Assembly: GCA_029547045.1 (NCBI GenBank)
Contig: JAKPQL010000032.1
Location: forward strand, 1-64,000
Direction: 5' to 3'
Source: Deltaproteobacteria bacterium
Lineage (GTDB): Bacteria; Desulfobacterota; Desulfomonilia; UBA1062
Length of the DNA stretch: 64,000 bases
In this document: piece after piece, positions 47,932 through 59,047 of the stretch
Numbering within the stretch: position 1 is the first letter of the stretch
Layout: each line of letters opens with the position of its first letter
Program-made: the position numbers and the translations under genes
Notes under the pieces: generated by a model
The model's database searches: none
What the model was told of the DNA's origin: nothing
What the model saw: only the letters and a program-made list of their open reading frames with translations

Positions 47932-50562
47932 ATGATTGGATGGCTGATCAAGATATTCGGATCGAAGAACGAGCGTGAGCTCAAGCGGCTTGCGCCCATG
48001 GTAGACAGGATCAACTCCCTGGAGGATGCCATGCGTGCCAGGAGCGACGCGGAGCTCAAGGCCATGACGCCCGCATTCAGGGACAGGATCGACGCGGGTG
48101 CAAGCCTGGAAGAACTGCTCCCCGAGGCCTTCGCCACGGTGCGCGAGGTGTCCCGCCGCACGCTGGGCATGCGGCCCTTCGACGTGCAGCTCCTGGGCGG
48201 CATGGTGCTCCACGAGGGCAAGATCGCCGAGATGAAGACCGGCGAGGGCAAGACCCTGGTGGCCACCATGCCCGTGTACCTGAACGCGCTTGCGGGCAGG
48301 GGGGTGCACGTGGTCACGGTGAACGACTACCTGGCCCGCAGGGACGCGGAGTGGATGGGCGCGATCTACAAGTTCCTGGGCCTGGAGGTGGGGGTCATCG
48401 TGCACGGTCTGGACGATGTGCAGCGCAAGAAGAACTACCGGGCCGACATCACCTACGGTACCAACAACGAGTTCGGCTTCGACTTCCTGCGGGACAACAT
48501 GAAGTTCTCCCTGCAGGACTACGTGCAGAGGGATTTCTACTACGCCATCGTGGACGAGGTGGACTCCATCCTCATCGACGAGGCGCGCACCCCGCTCATC
48601 ATCTCGGGTCCTGCCGAGGAGTCCACGTCCAAGTACTACGACGCCAACAACGCGGTTATCGACCTCCTGCGACGGGCCAACGCGGAAGACATGTACACCA
48701 AGGACGAGAAGGCCAACAGCGTCATGCTCACCGAGGAGGGCATCGAGTTCCTCCAGAAACGCCTCGGCAAGGCCAATCTCTACGACCCGGGCGAGTTCGA
48801 GACCGTGCACCACCTCAACCAGGCGCTCCGGGCGCACCTGCTCTTCTCCCGGGACATCCACTACGTGGTGAAGGACGCCGAGGTGGTCATCGTGGACGAG
48901 TTCACGGGAAGGCTCATGCCCGGCAGGCGCTATTCCGAGGGCCTGCACCAGGCCCTGGAGGCCAAGGAGGGCGTGAAGGTGGCCAACGAGAACCAGACGC
49001 TCGCCTCCATCACCTTCCAGAACTACTTCCGCATGTACGAGAAGCTCGCGGGCATGACCGGCACCGCTGAGACCGAGGCGCTGGAGTTCAAGAACATCTA
49101 CGGCCTCGAGGTGATGGTGATCCCGCCGAACCTGACCATGATCAGGAAAGACCACCCGGACGTGATCTACAAGACGGAGAAGGAGAAGTACAAGGCCGTT
49201 GTCGAGCAGATCGCGGCGTGCGCGGAAAAGGGCCAGCCTGTCTTGGTGGGAACGAGCTCCATCGAGAACTCGGAAAAGGTTTCTGCACTCCTGAAACGCA
49301 GGGGCATAACCCACAATGTACTGAATGCCAAACACCACGAGCGGGAGGCGGAGATCGTTGCCCAGGCCGGCAGGAAGGGTGCGGTCACCATTGCCACAAA
49401 CATGGCGGGCAGGGGCACGGACATCAAGCTCGGCGGAAATCCCGAATTCCTGGCAAAGCAGCGGATGAGCCCCGAGGACGAGGGGTACGCGGAAATCCTC
49501 AATAAATACATAGCACAGACCGAGATGGAGCACCAGGAGGTGGTGGCCCTCGGGGGGCTGTTCATCCTTGGCACCGAGCGGCACGAGAGCAGGCGCATCG
49601 ACAACCAGCTCCGGGGACGCTCGGGCAGGCAGGGCGACCCGGGCGAGTCGCGGTTCTACCTGAGTTTGGAGGACAACCTCATGCGCATCTTCGGGTCCGA
49701 GCGCATCGCCATGATCATGGACAAGCTCGGTGTGGAGGAGGACGAACCCATCGAGCACAAGCTCATCAGCAAGAGCATCGAGGGTGCGCAGAAGAAGGTG
49801 GAAGGAAGGAACTTCGAGATCCGCAAACACCTCCTGGAATACGACGATGTGATGAACAAACAGCGCGAGGTCATCTATGACCAGCGCAAACGGATCCTGT
49901 CGGAGGAGAACCTCAGGGGTTTCGTGGAGGAGATGCTGGACGAGGTGCTGGACGACGCCATCGAGACCTACATCCCCCGGAAGGGGTCCCTGGAGCAATG
50001 GGACGTGGAGGGGTTCAGGAACTGGCTGAGGAACACCCTGGATATCGGCATGGACATCCAGGCCGGCAAGGGCACGAACCGGGATGAGCTGTACGAGACC
50101 ATCCGTACCACCATCATGGCCCACTACGACAAGCGCGAACAGGAATTCTCCCCCGAGGTGATGCGCATGGTGGAGCGGCATTTCCTGCTGCTCACCCTGG
50201 ACACCCTCTGGAAGGACCACCTCCTGTCCATGGACCACCTCAAGGACGGCATCGGGCTGAGGGGGTACGGCCAGAAGAACCCCCTGCGCGAGTACCAGCG
50301 GGAGGGCTTCGACCTGTTCATGAACACCCTGACCAGGGTCCGAGAGCTTTCCCTGGAACGGCTCTTCAAGGTGCAGATCCAGCGCCAGGAGGACGTGGAG
50401 AAGGTCTCCCAGCAGGAGCGCAGACAGCGGATGCACATGGGACGGGGACCGGGTGAGAAACCGCCCACCGTGAAACGGGACGGCAGGAAGGTGGGCAGGA
50501 ACGACCCGTGCCCCTGCGGATCGGGCAAGAAGTACAAGCAGTGCTGCGGGGCACAGGCGTGA
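47932..50562 (+). CDS. secA: Preprotein translocase subunit SecA
   Basis: [31 protein letters not shown]...[20 protein letters not shown]...C-terminal zinc motif [18 protein letters not shown]. Confidence 0.98.
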   Translation: MIGWLIKIFGSKNERELKRLAPMVDRINSLEDAMRARSDAELKAMTPAFRDRIDAGASLEELLPEAFATVREVSRRTLGMRPFDVQLLGGMVLHEGKIAEMKTGEGKTLVATMPVYLNALAGRGVHVVTVNDYLARRDAEWMGAIYKFLGLEVGVIVHGLDDVQRKKNYRADITYGTNNEFGFDFLRDNMKFSLQDYVQRDFYYAIVDEVDSILIDEARTPLIISGPAEESTSKYYDANNAVIDLLRRANAEDMYTKDEKANSVMLTEEGIEFLQKRLGKANLYDPGEFETVHHLNQALRAHLLFSRDIHYVVKDAEVVIVDEFTGRLMPGRRYSEGLHQALEAKEGVKVANENQTLASITFQNYFRMYEKLAGMTGTAETEALEFKNIYGLEVMVIPPNLTMIRKDHPDVIYKTEKEKYKAVVEQIAACAEKGQPVLVGTSSIENSEKVSALLKRRGITHNVLNAKHHEREAEIVAQAGRKGAVTIATNMAGRGTDIKLGGNPEFLAKQRMSPEDEGYAEILNKYIAQTEMEHQEVVALGGLFILGTERHESRRIDNQLRGRSGRQGDPGESRFYLSLEDNLMRIFGSERIAMIMDKLGVEEDEPIEHKLISKSIEGAQKKVEGRNFEIRKHLLEYDDVMNKQREVIYDQRKRILSEENLRGFVEEMLDEVLDDAIETYIPRKGSLEQWDVEGFRNWLRNTLDIGMDIQAGKGTNRDELYETIRTTIMAHYDKREQEFSPEVMRMVERHFLLLTLDTLWKDHLLSMDHLKDGIGLRGYGQKNPLREYQREGFDLFMNTLTRVRELSLERLFKVQIQRQEDVEKVSQQERRQRMHMGRGPGEKPPTVKRDGRKVGRNDPCPCGSGKKYKQCCGAQA

Positions 50563-51707
50563 TACCGAAAGGATTCAGTTTCTCCGCCATCAATGCGGGC
50601 ATCAAGTCCAGGGAGTACAAGGGCCTCGACCTGGGGCTCATCGCCTGTTCCACCGATGCCGTACTCTCCGGGGTCTTCACGAGGAACCTGGTGAAGGCGG
50701 CGCCGGTGATCATCGGCATGGAGCAGGTGAAGAAGGGATCCGCCAGGGCGGTGCTGGCCAATGCCGGCAACGCGAACGCCTGCACCGGGCAGATGGGTAT
50801 CGCGGACGCAAGGTCCATGATGGAGGCCGTGGCCCGGGAACTCAAGGTGAGATCCGAGGAGGTGGTACCCATGTCCACGGGCACCATCGGGGTGAGCATG
50901 CCCACGGAGCGGATCATCCCCGAGATCCCTCGCCTGGTAAAGGGTCTGTGCGCAGACCCGGGATGCTTTGCCAGGGCCATCATGACCACGGACACGGTGC
51001 CCAAGATGGCGGCCAGGCGGGTAGGGGAGGCATGCGTGCTGGGCTTCGCCAAGGGGGCCGGCATGATCGCCCCGAACATGGCCACCACCCTGGCCGTTGT
51101 GCTCACCGACGCCCTCGTTGACAAGCAAGAGCTTGATAATATTATAAAAACATCCATCAGCAGCACCTTCAACGCCATCACCATCGACGGCGACATGTCC
51201 ACCAACGACACGCTCGTCGCCCTGGCATCGGGCCTGGTGGAGGCCGATCCCCTCGAGCTTCGGTATGCAGTGAACAGCGTGATCGAGGAGCTGGCCCTCA
51301 TGATCGTCAAAGACGGCGAAGGGGCCACCAAGTTCGTCACCGTGAAGGTGTCCGGAACGAGCAATGACCGGGACGCCAGGATCGTGGCCATGGCAGTGGC
51401 CAACTCGCTCCTGGTGAAGACAGCGCTCTTCGGCGCCGACCCAAACTGGGGCCGCATCGTGGCCGCGGTGGGTTACTCGGGCATCCCCGTCGAGCCAAGG
51501 GACATCGCGGTGAAGATACAGGGCCTCGACGTGGTGGAGGGAGGCGTGCAATCCAGGTCCTTCACCGAGTCGTCGCTGCACGAGGCACTGAAAGGCAGCA
51601 AGATCACCATCGAGATCGTCGCGGGACCCGGACAGGGACGGTTCACCGTGTGGACCACGGACCTGTCCTACAAGTACGTGGAGATCAATGCCCAGTACCG
51701 AACCTGA
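50559..51707 (+). CDS. argJ: Bifunctional glutamate N-acetyltransferase / amino-acid acetyltransferase ArgJ
   Basis: GTG start overlapping the secA stop; [16 protein letters not shown]...[13 protein letters not shown]...[20 protein letters not shown]. Confidence 0.95.
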   Translation: MIPKGFSFSAINAGIKSREYKGLDLGLIACSTDAVLSGVFTRNLVKAAPVIIGMEQVKKGSARAVLANAGNANACTGQMGIADARSMMEAVARELKVRSEEVVPMSTGTIGVSMPTERIIPEIPRLVKGLCADPGCFARAIMTTDTVPKMAARRVGEACVLGFAKGAGMIAPNMATTLAVVLTDALVDKQELDNIIKTSISSTFNAITIDGDMSTNDTLVALASGLVEADPLELRYAVNSVIEELALMIVKDGEGATKFVTVKVSGTSNDRDARIVAMAVANSLLVKTALFGADPNWGRIVAAVGYSGIPVEPRDIAVKIQGLDVVEGGVQSRSFTESSLHEALKGSKITIEIVAGPGQGRFTVWTTDLSYKYVEINAQYRT

Positions 51708-52141
51708 ACAGGGCGGTCTTGATCCTCTTTCTTTACCCATACTGCGATGAAGAGCTGAAGGCCCATCCACACCAATATGACCGATAATATATGTTATGTT
51801 AAAAAATAGACACAGGTAATCCCGGCCGCCTTCATGCGAAGCGTTCGCGTCTCCTCCCGTTCTCTGCATGCAGAAATCATCGCTCCTGTGACAGAAAGGC
51901 CCACAGTACAGTGGTGAGGGATGATGGAACACCTTGACTGAGTACGAAAAATGCACTGTGGTGCAAATGGTGCGGTTTTGCCTGTAAAACAGCTCCCAGA
52001 GCCGGAATGAAAGGATATGGAGAAAGACATACCAACGTCCGTGGGGGATATGGTACTATCCGCTGAGCAGGGATGCGCAAGACAGGGGAAATTGCCCGTG
52101 CCCCTTCCCCTTTGTTTCATTCAAGGAACCAGGGTGTCGGA

Positions 52142-53338
52142 ATGCATGGAACCCGGATACACGAGTATGATGTCGTCATAGCAGGGTGCGGACCCGCAGG
52201 TGCCACTGCGGGTGCCCTCCTCGCCCGTTCCGGCGTGAAAGTGGCCCTCGTGGACCGGTGCACGTTCCCCAGGCCCAAGCTCTGCGGCGGTCTGCTGTCA
52301 GGAAAGACCATGGCGCTCCTCGGGCATCTGTTCGGTGAAACCCTTGAAACGCTCTCAGCGGGCGGCATCATAGATTTCGTATCCCGGGAGTATTCCATAC
52401 ACTGGAAGAATCGTGCCCTAGTGCGCCAGACCTCGGATGTCCCGTTCATCCTGGTGAAAAGGAACGTCTATGACCGTTTCCTCCTGGAAAAGGCACGATC
52501 CGCCGGGGCCGAGATCATGGAGGGGCATGCTCTCACCCGTGTGGATGCAGATGCCGACGAGGTGTTCACATCTCCGGGCATGAGGCTGAAGGCGCGTTTC
52601 ATCATCGGTGCGGACGGCTGCCACAGCGTGGTGAGGAGATCCTTTCCCATGTATCATGGACGGCATGGGGAATGGTCGGCGAACATGGCCGTGGGCATGG
52701 AGGTTGCCATTCCCAGAAACGCTGCCACGCAGGACATGGATCATCCCTGTGTCCACCTGGGGTATCTGGACTGGGGGTATGCATGGGCCTTTCCCAACGC
52801 CGACTCCGTCATCGTGGGACTCGGCGGGCTTGTTCATAAAAATAAGCGTAATTTCAAAGATATATTGGCCACGTTCCTCTTCGACCGTGGCCTCATATCC
52901 CGTCCTGACGAAGTACTGGGGCTCCATATGCAGGGGCATCCCATACCCTACGGAAATGAGATGCATATTCCAGTGTACAAAGACCTTCTCCTGGTGGGAG
53001 ATGCTGCAGGCCTTGCGGACCCCATTACCGGTGAAGGGATCTACCAAGCCCAGAAGAGCGCCCAGATGGCTGCGCAGAGCATCCTGCAAGCCCTCGGAAC
53101 AGGAACACACCCCCTGGCAACCTACCCGTCCCTGCTCAGGAAGGCCCTCCTGGCTGACCTCAGGTATGCACGGGCGCTCAGGGTCATCGTGTTCAGTGCG
53201 CTGAAGTTCCTGCCGCCCCGCCTGATCGGCTGCCTGGTGGCCGGTGCACACCGGCGGGCTCTGGGGGTCATCCACGGGACCAGGGGGTACCCGTTCACGA
53301 TCAGGTTCCCGCAGACACGCCCGGAGAGAGTTTCATGA
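52142..53338 (+). CDS. FAD-dependent oxidoreductase, geranylgeranyl reductase family
   Basis: YDVVIAGCGPAGATAGALLARSGVKVALVDR...IIGADGCHSVVRR...LLVGDAAGLADPITGEGIYQA. Confidence 0.9.
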   Translation: MHGTRIHEYDVVIAGCGPAGATAGALLARSGVKVALVDRCTFPRPKLCGGLLSGKTMALLGHLFGETLETLSAGGIIDFVSREYSIHWKNRALVRQTSDVPFILVKRNVYDRFLLEKARSAGAEIMEGHALTRVDADADEVFTSPGMRLKARFIIGADGCHSVVRRSFPMYHGRHGEWSANMAVGMEVAIPRNAATQDMDHPCVHLGYLDWGYAWAFPNADSVIVGLGGLVHKNKRNFKDILATFLFDRGLISRPDEVLGLHMQGHPIPYGNEMHIPVYKDLLLVGDAAGLADPITGEGIYQAQKSAQMAAQSILQALGTGTHPLATYPSLLRKALLADLRYARALRVIVFSALKFLPPRLIGCLVAGAHRRALGVIHGTRGYPFTIRFPQTRPERVS

Positions 53339-53371
53339 CCTGCATCCGGGCTTCGTTCAGGAGGTATACTC

Positions 53372-53953
53372 ATGAAGGTTTCACAGCACATGGTCTTTGA
53401 AACACCCGGAGAACACAACACGAATGACTGCATCGAAGCGGTGCGGCAGTACGTGGGCGAAAATGGACTGACCCCCGTGGTAGTGGCCTCCACCACAGGA
53501 CGGTCCGCCATTGCCTTCTGCAGGGCGCTGAGGACCTCTCCGGCCCGCATCGTGGTGGTGACCCACAGCGTGGGCTTCAAGGAGCCGAACAGGGACGAGT
53601 TCGACCGGGAGGCGCGGAGGTTCCTCGCGGCCGAGGGCGTGCCCGTGCACACGGGAACCATCCTGACCCATTCCCTGGAAAAGTCCTTCATGGACGACTT
53701 CCGGGGCGTGTACCCGGGGGCCATCATAGCCGGCGCCCTGCGCAGGTTCGGTGAGGGGGCCAAGGTGGCCGTGGAGATCGTCATGGAGGCCTGCGATGCA
53801 GGCCTGATCCCCGAGGATGCAGAGGTCCTGGCCGTGGGCGGTACCGGCTACGGCGCGGACACGGTCCTGCTCGTCAAGGCAAAGCCTTCCAAGCGTTTCC
53901 TCAAACTGGAGGTCCTGGACATCCTCGCCCTGCCACGGGGCAGGGTGGCATAG
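53372..53953 (+). CDS. Stand-alone pyruvate kinase C-terminal (PK_C)-like protein
   Basis: VVVASTTGRSAIAFCRAL...VVVTHSVGF...EVLAVGGTGYGADTVLLVKA. Confidence 0.8.
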   Translation: MKVSQHMVFETPGEHNTNDCIEAVRQYVGENGLTPVVVASTTGRSAIAFCRALRTSPARIVVVTHSVGFKEPNRDEFDREARRFLAAEGVPVHTGTILTHSLEKSFMDDFRGVYPGAIIAGALRRFGEGAKVAVEIVMEACDAGLIPEDAEVLAVGGTGYGADTVLLVKAKPSKRFLKLEVLDILALPRGRVA

Positions 53954-53968
53954 CACCCGGGTGACCCG

Positions 53969-56284
53969 TCATGGAGGCGGCCTGCCCGGGGCCTCTGCCC
54001 AAGGCTCCGGGCTGGATCCGGCTGGCTGCGGGGGCTCCAAGACGGTCGCGCCTGGAGAAGCGGTGAGGGCAACCTCGGGTTGGCCCGTGACACGGACCGT
54101 CACGCTGTCCATTGCAGCCCCACCCCTGCCCACCACCGTGATGACGTAGGTGGTTGTTTCCTCCGGGGACACCTCCCTGGCCCCCTGCACCGGCACATCA
54201 CCGATCCCGTTGTTCACCGATGCGGTTTCGGCATGCTCCGAGGTCCAGGAGAGCCTGGTCACCCTCCCCTGTACGAGTTCGCACGGCTCTGCCGAGATGG
54301 TCACCGAGGGCCTCGGGTGAACCGTCACGGTCACCGCTTCCGTCGCCCTGCCCAGGGGGCCTGTTGCCGTGATGGTATAGGTGGTGGTGGCATCGGGCTG
54401 CACCACCGTGGATCCACGCGGAGCCACCTCGCCGATGCCATGGTCGATGGTCACCACCTGCGCATGGGACGTGTCCCACTCGAGGAGGGCGGACTGACCC
54501 GGTGCCAGGGAATCAGGTCCGGCACGGATATGGGCCAGGACGCAGGGCAGGACATCCACGGCCACGGACTGCGACACCGTGCCGCCCGGTCCCGTGGCGG
54601 TGACGGTGTAGCGGGTCGACTCTGATGGTGTAATGAACAGTTCGCCCGACGGCATGACATCGCCGATGCCCTGGTCAATGCTCACCGTGTCGGCGTTGCT
54701 GCAAACCCATATGATCGCGGTGGTCTCTCCCGAACGCAGGGTGGCCCGTGCGATGCCCACGTCCACCACGGGCGGCTCATGCACCAGGGCGACGGCCGTT
54801 GCCGTGCTGGTCCCGCCCCGGCCTTGAGCCGTCATGGTGATGGTGGTGGTGGACCGGGGATAGATCATGAGCGTTCCTGACGGGCCCACTTCCCCGATGC
54901 CGTGGTCCACCACGAGGCTCTGGGCACGCTCCGACTTCCATACGAGGGAGCATGCCTCGCCCGGCAGGACGGCCGCCGGATTGACCTGCACCTCCACCGC
55001 AGGTGCCAGGCTCTTCTGCACCACCACCGTGGTGGACGCCGCTGCGATACCCCCGCTGTAGTCCGTCACGGTGAGGGTGAGCCGGTAGGTTCCCTCCCGG
55101 GCATAGGTGTGTGTGGGCAGGACCCCGGTGTCATGGTGGCCGTCTCCGAAATCCCACTCATAGGAGAGCTGAGCGCCGTCAGGGTCATGGGAACGGGAGC
55201 CGTCCAGGACGATGTGCTCACCCTCCTCTGCGGCATAGGGTCCACCGGGGTCTGCCACAGGGTTCTTGTTGGGGTCGACGAGGTCGTTCACCTCCACGAT
55301 GAAGGTCTGGGTGGCTGCATACCCCTTCTTGTCCCTCACCCGCACCGTGACCTCGTAGTCGCCTGCGGACTGTGGCAACCACTGGATGAGGCCGGTGCCC
55401 TGGTTGATGACCATGCCGTCCTGGGGGTAGTCCAGGGAATATGTCAGCGTATCATCCTGCACGTCCACGGCAAGGACATCGTAGGTGTAGGGCACCCCTG
55501 CCTGTGCGGTGGATATGGGGTCTGAGCAGATGACGGGTGCGTGGTTCCACCGGGGGATGACTCCATAGGGACAGGCCGCGCAGATCCTCGAAAAGGACCA
55601 CTGGCCGCCGGAGAGGCCGGCCACGACGTAGAGGTACGAGGTGTTCGCCGGAGGGGTGTCCGAGTAGACCCGGGTTTCGGGCCCGGCCTGGGCGATCTTC
55701 TTCCATGCCGAGGGATTGATTGCCGGCGCGCGATAGATGTCGAAGCGCCGGACATCCGGGACCCGGGGAAGCTCCAGGTCCACCCGGTTCCGCCGGGATT
55801 TCGCCCGCAGGGTCAAGGCCGGCTCCACGCTGACATAGCATGTCAGCGGGGTCGACCGCTGCCTGCCGTCAAAGGTGATCAGGGTCAGGGCATGGGTACC
55901 CTCGGGGATGAGGACGTCCGGGTTCGGGCCAGAAACCGGGGGCATGGGGCCGAACCAGTCATAGGATACCGGCTCCCCTTCGATGGCATCGAACAGGGTG
56001 GTGTCCAGCGGCGTGTCGGATCCCATGGGGAGATTCTTGACAAAGGCGACACGTTCCCCGTCGTCCTGGGGGTGCGCCGATGCGGATGCCATGGATCCCA
56101 GGGAGATCAGCACGGTGCCCATCATGATGAGCACAGAGCAGCAGGCGATCACCCCGGCGAACCCCAAGCAGAACAACACGTACAGCGGTAGCCGTGGAAA
56201 TCCGTGACCCTTGAGTATACCCTCCTCCAAACCGCCCCCGAAGGTGACGGGGGAATGAACAGGATGCTGGCAGAGGTGATGCAA
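53969..56284 (-). CDS. Secreted/surface PKD- and Ig-like-repeat protein
   Basis: PKD: NPVADPGGPYAAEEGEHIVLDGSRSHDPDGAQLSYEWDFGDGHHDTG; four tandem about 75-80-aa Ig-like repeats with a D/N-x-GIG-[ED]-V core; N-terminal hydrophobic segment. Confidence 0.87.
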   Translation of the reverse strand: MHHLCQHPVHSPVTFGGGLEEGILKGHGFPRLPLYVLFCLGFAGVIACCSVLIMMGTVLISLGSMASASAHPQDDGERVAFVKNLPMGSDTPLDTTLFDAIEGEPVSYDWFGPMPPVSGPNPDVLIPEGTHALTLITFDGRQRSTPLTCYVSVEPALTLRAKSRRNRVDLELPRVPDVRRFDIYRAPAINPSAWKKIAQAGPETRVYSDTPPANTSYLYVVAGLSGGQWSFSRICAACPYGVIPRWNHAPVICSDPISTAQAGVPYTYDVLAVDVQDDTLTYSLDYPQDGMVINQGTGLIQWLPQSAGDYEVTVRVRDKKGYAATQTFIVEVNDLVDPNKNPVADPGGPYAAEEGEHIVLDGSRSHDPDGAQLSYEWDFGDGHHDTGVLPTHTYAREGTYRLTLTVTDYSGGIAAASTTVVVQKSLAPAVEVQVNPAAVLPGEACSLVWKSERAQSLVVDHGIGEVGPSGTLMIYPRSTTTITMTAQGRGGTSTATAVALVHEPPVVDVGIARATLRSGETTAIIWVCSNADTVSIDQGIGDVMPSGELFITPSESTRYTVTATGPGGTVSQSVAVDVLPCVLAHIRAGPDSLAPGQSALLEWDTSHAQVVTIDHGIGEVAPRGSTVVQPDATTTYTITATGPLGRATEAVTVTVHPRPSVTISAEPCELVQGRVTRLSWTSEHAETASVNNGIGDVPVQGAREVSPEETTTYVITVVGRGGAAMDSVTVRVTGQPEVALTASPGATVLEPPQPAGSSPEPWAEAPGRPPP

Positions 56285-56738
56285 GAATCATACGAGCATG
56301 CGGCATGCGGCAAATCAAGGGGTTACCTGAGGGGGGCATGGATTGCCCCTGGTTATGGAGGAAAGGAATGTTCACGGGAAGGGAAATCCCGTTCCATTGC
56401 CTCGGGCTCTGCATGAAGCAACTGAAAGAGGGGGGTATGCCAGTAGGACTGGGTCAGCCGGAGCGGTGCATGGTCGTATAATGTCTCACAGGCATGTCAG
56501 ATCCAGGAGACGAAGATCAGGAGGGAATAAACCACGATGCAGACTGCGAATACTGTTCTCATCCGTGCATGCTCCCCGTGGAGGCTCGGTTTTGTTTGGC
56601 GCTCACATATACCCCTTTTTTCGGGTTTGCAAGAATTATTTCGGCACAATGCGGAAAATATCGAGGGGGGAACGAAGAAGAAACCGGTCGCTTCCGCATC
56701 GGTGGCGGAAGGGGTGTTTCGGGGGTGTGCACCCTGCC

Positions 56739-57146
56739 CTAGTTCTTCTTCTTTTCCAAGAGGTCTTTCAGCCTGGCAAAGGGGTTGTGGGTGATGGTAT
56801 CGGTTTTCTCCTCAGGGAGTTCCCGGTAATCACCCGTTTCCTCGTCATACCTCCCATGCTCGGCGTCGTGGCAGTACACGCACAGGTGCTCCCAGTTGCT
56901 GCCGTCAGGGGGGTTGTTGTCGTGGTTGTGGTCCTTGTGGTGCACGGTGAGCAGGTTCAGGTTCTTCAGGGTGAATTGCCTGCCGCAGCGCGCGCACACC
57001 CAGGGGTGGATCCTCAGGGACTGTTCCCGGTAGCCCTGCATGCGCTCGGCATTGAGCTGCCTGGCGCGTTCGAGGAACCGGTTCATCTCTTCCGTGCTCA
57101 GCGTCTGTGTGCCCGTTTTCGGCTGTTTCGTTCCGGAGTCTGCCAT
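56739..57146 (-). CDS. HNH endonuclease-like protein (YajD family)
   Basis: CARCGRQFTLKNLNLLTVHHKDHNHDNNPPDGSNWEHLCVYCHDAEHGRY. Confidence 0.92.
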   Translation of the reverse strand: MADSGTKQPKTGTQTLSTEEMNRFLERARQLNAERMQGYREQSLRIHPWVCARCGRQFTLKNLNLLTVHHKDHNHDNNPPDGSNWEHLCVYCHDAEHGRYDEETGDYRELPEEKTDTITHNPFARLKDLLEKKKN

Positions 57147-57155
57147 GGGGCCCCC

Positions 57156-57467
57156 TTATGGTCGGTCATTCCTGGTGTCGGGAGAGGTGCCCGCCAGGTC
57201 CCTGAGCAGGTACCGTGCCTTTTCGAGATCAGCGGCGCTGACCACGTGGAGGCTCGGGTTGACGAGGTCGTACTGGGTCTCGTGGAAGCGGCGGGTGTTC
57301 TTCAGGTATGTCGCGATCCCCCTGGCTTCCAGGTACACCCTGAACCGTTCGAGCTCTTCCTCGGAACTCGACGAGCATACCATGTCCGGGGCCGGGGCGC
57401 CCCTCGTCAGGTACCATACCAGGGCACCCCCGGCGATAAGCCCACAGAGTATCAGGACCTGTTCCAT
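57156..57467 (-). CDS. DUF2007-like small membrane-anchored protein
   Basis: MEQVLILCGLIAGGALVWYL TM helix then VCSSSSEEELERFRVYLEARGIATYLKNTRR...LHVVSAADLEKARYLLRDL. Confidence 0.7.
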   Translation of the reverse strand: MEQVLILCGLIAGGALVWYLTRGAPAPDMVCSSSSEEELERFRVYLEARGIATYLKNTRRFHETQYDLVNPSLHVVSAADLEKARYLLRDLAGTSPDTRNDRP

Positions 57468-57475
57468 GCCGTACA

Positions 57476-58759
57476 CTACCCTTTCTGTATGAATCGCACT
57501 GCCGCCTCCAGGTACCGTGACCTTACCTGCTCTGTGGCAAGGGCCCGTTTCACCGGGGGCAGCCTGAGCACTGCGCCCAGGACCCCGGCCAGGGCCCGGT
57601 GGCTCCACAGCACCTGGTTGTCGAAGATCAGGTCCTGCAGGGTGCCCCGCTCGATCGCCATGACCACGGTCCGGTGGGCCGTGTTCAGCGGGGTGATGAC
57701 CCGTGCGGGCCTGGGGACGAGGGTGATGGCCTTGGCCGGGCAGTTCTTCACGCACAGGGCGCAGCCCAGGCAGAGGTCCTCCTGGATGACCGCGACGCCA
57801 GTCTCTCCGCCGCCACGAGTGACGACGGGCGCGAGCTTCACCGCGTCCACTGGACAGACTTCACTGCAGCGTCCGCACCCGGTGCAGGCGTCGGCATCCA
57901 CCACGGGGAGGAACGCGGTGGTGTGCACCGGGTGCAGCGATGCGAACCGGCGGGCCGCGATCATGGCCTCGCAGCAGCATCTGCAGCAGTTGCAGATGAA
58001 GTTCACCCGTTCCCGCACGTTTTCGCCGAACTGGACCAGGTCGAGGTCACGGGCCTGCTGGAGGAGGTCGAGGCATTCCGCCTCGTCCACGCTCCGGGCG
58101 ATGCCATGCCTGATGAGACTTGCGGCCGAGGTGTTGAAGGTCATGCAGATTTCCAGCGGGGCATCGCAGGCCCTGTCCAGGTGCTGCATCTTGTGCCGGC
58201 AGTAGCACAGGCTGACGGCCCGGTGAGAGGCGCCCCTGATGACCTCTGAGGCCCTCTCGTAGTCGAGGATGTGCAGGGAGTTCTCCGGCGTCAGGACAGA
58301 CTCGTGGACAAAGGTGCGGCCGAGCTGGGTCTCGCCCCGTACGAACAGGTCGCGTACGAAGTCCTCCTCCACGTTCAGATACTGGTAGAAGAGCTCACTC
58401 AGGGCCTTCTGGTCGATATCCGTGCGTACCCGCATGAGAGAGAACTCGAAGAACCCCGCCATGGGAGGGGGCAGCACGTAATGCGTGGTGTCCTGCTGGC
58501 ACAGGTCCACCAGGAGCCCCCTGTCAGCCAGGCCGATGAGGATGGCGCGCGCTTCGGCAGGGTCCATGCTCCAGGCCCGGGCCGCCTGCTCTTCGGTGAA
58601 GGGCTTGATGGGGAGCCGCGCCACCAGGTCGGCCTCGCGCTCGCTGAAGAGCATGGAGAGTATCCTGAAGAGCAGTTCGGTGGGCGGGGCGCCCTGGGGA
58701 AACCGGTTCAGTCTCTGGGACAGGCGGTCATAGGCATGAGCGTGGATGTGATGGCCCAT
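57476..58759 (-). CDS. 4Fe-4S ferredoxin-type protein with N-terminal winged-helix-like region
   Basis: CTGCGRCSEVCPVDAVKL...CLGCALCVKNCPAKAITL; additional CNCCRCCC. Confidence 0.87.
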   Translation of the reverse strand: MGHHIHAHAYDRLSQRLNRFPQGAPPTELLFRILSMLFSEREADLVARLPIKPFTEEQAARAWSMDPAEARAILIGLADRGLLVDLCQQDTTHYVLPPPMAGFFEFSLMRVRTDIDQKALSELFYQYLNVEEDFVRDLFVRGETQLGRTFVHESVLTPENSLHILDYERASEVIRGASHRAVSLCYCRHKMQHLDRACDAPLEICMTFNTSAASLIRHGIARSVDEAECLDLLQQARDLDLVQFGENVRERVNFICNCCRCCCEAMIAARRFASLHPVHTTAFLPVVDADACTGCGRCSEVCPVDAVKLAPVVTRGGGETGVAVIQEDLCLGCALCVKNCPAKAITLVPRPARVITPLNTAHRTVVMAIERGTLQDLIFDNQVLWSHRALAGVLGAVLRLPPVKRALATEQVRSRYLEAAVRFIQKG

Positions 58760-59007
58760 ACCTTCCCTATACCGTGGGCAGCTGGTAAGCGCAAGCCCTG
58801 GGCCGGGATCTCTTGCTCCCATGACCGGGTCATCCCCCAGCGGCTGGCAGGGACACGGGCAGGGTCTTCGAACCAGGTGAAGCGCTTCGTGGCGCAGTCG
58901 ATGCCCGATTGGACAAGGTCCTGCCTTTTCTTTCCCGTCGTTTCGCGGAGAACGAACTCTATGCCCGTGTGCCGGGGCGCGGTGCGTCTGGTGCGGGCCG
59001 CCTGCAT
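58708..59007 (-). CDS. Possible small hypothetical protein in the AOR operon
   Basis: ORF fills the gap between the ThiF-like stop (59048) and the Fe-S protein start; no recognised family. Confidence 0.35.
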   Translation of the reverse strand: MQAARTRRTAPRHTGIEFVLRETTGKKRQDLVQSGIDCATKRFTWFEDPARVPASRWGMTRSWEQEIPAQGLRLPAAHGIGKVWAITSTLMPMTACPRD

Positions 59008-59047
59008 GGCCCTCGCGAGACCCTCGAACTCGCCGCCATGGCGGGGG

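Noticed and set aside
47803-50436. 877-aa antisense ORF opposite secA (and similar long antisense ORFs such as 370..2832, 17629..19755, 34459..36636, 44246..45946)
   Set aside because: They lie opposite confidently identified genes, have compositionally biased sequence and show no recognisable domains. These are typical mirror ORFs in high-GC coding DNA.
51708-52141. Riboswitch or sRNA in the long intergenic region before the geranylgeranyl reductase-like gene
   Set aside because: Several short inverted repeats but no match to a riboswitch core I can recognise by eye. A cmscan against Rfam would be decisive.
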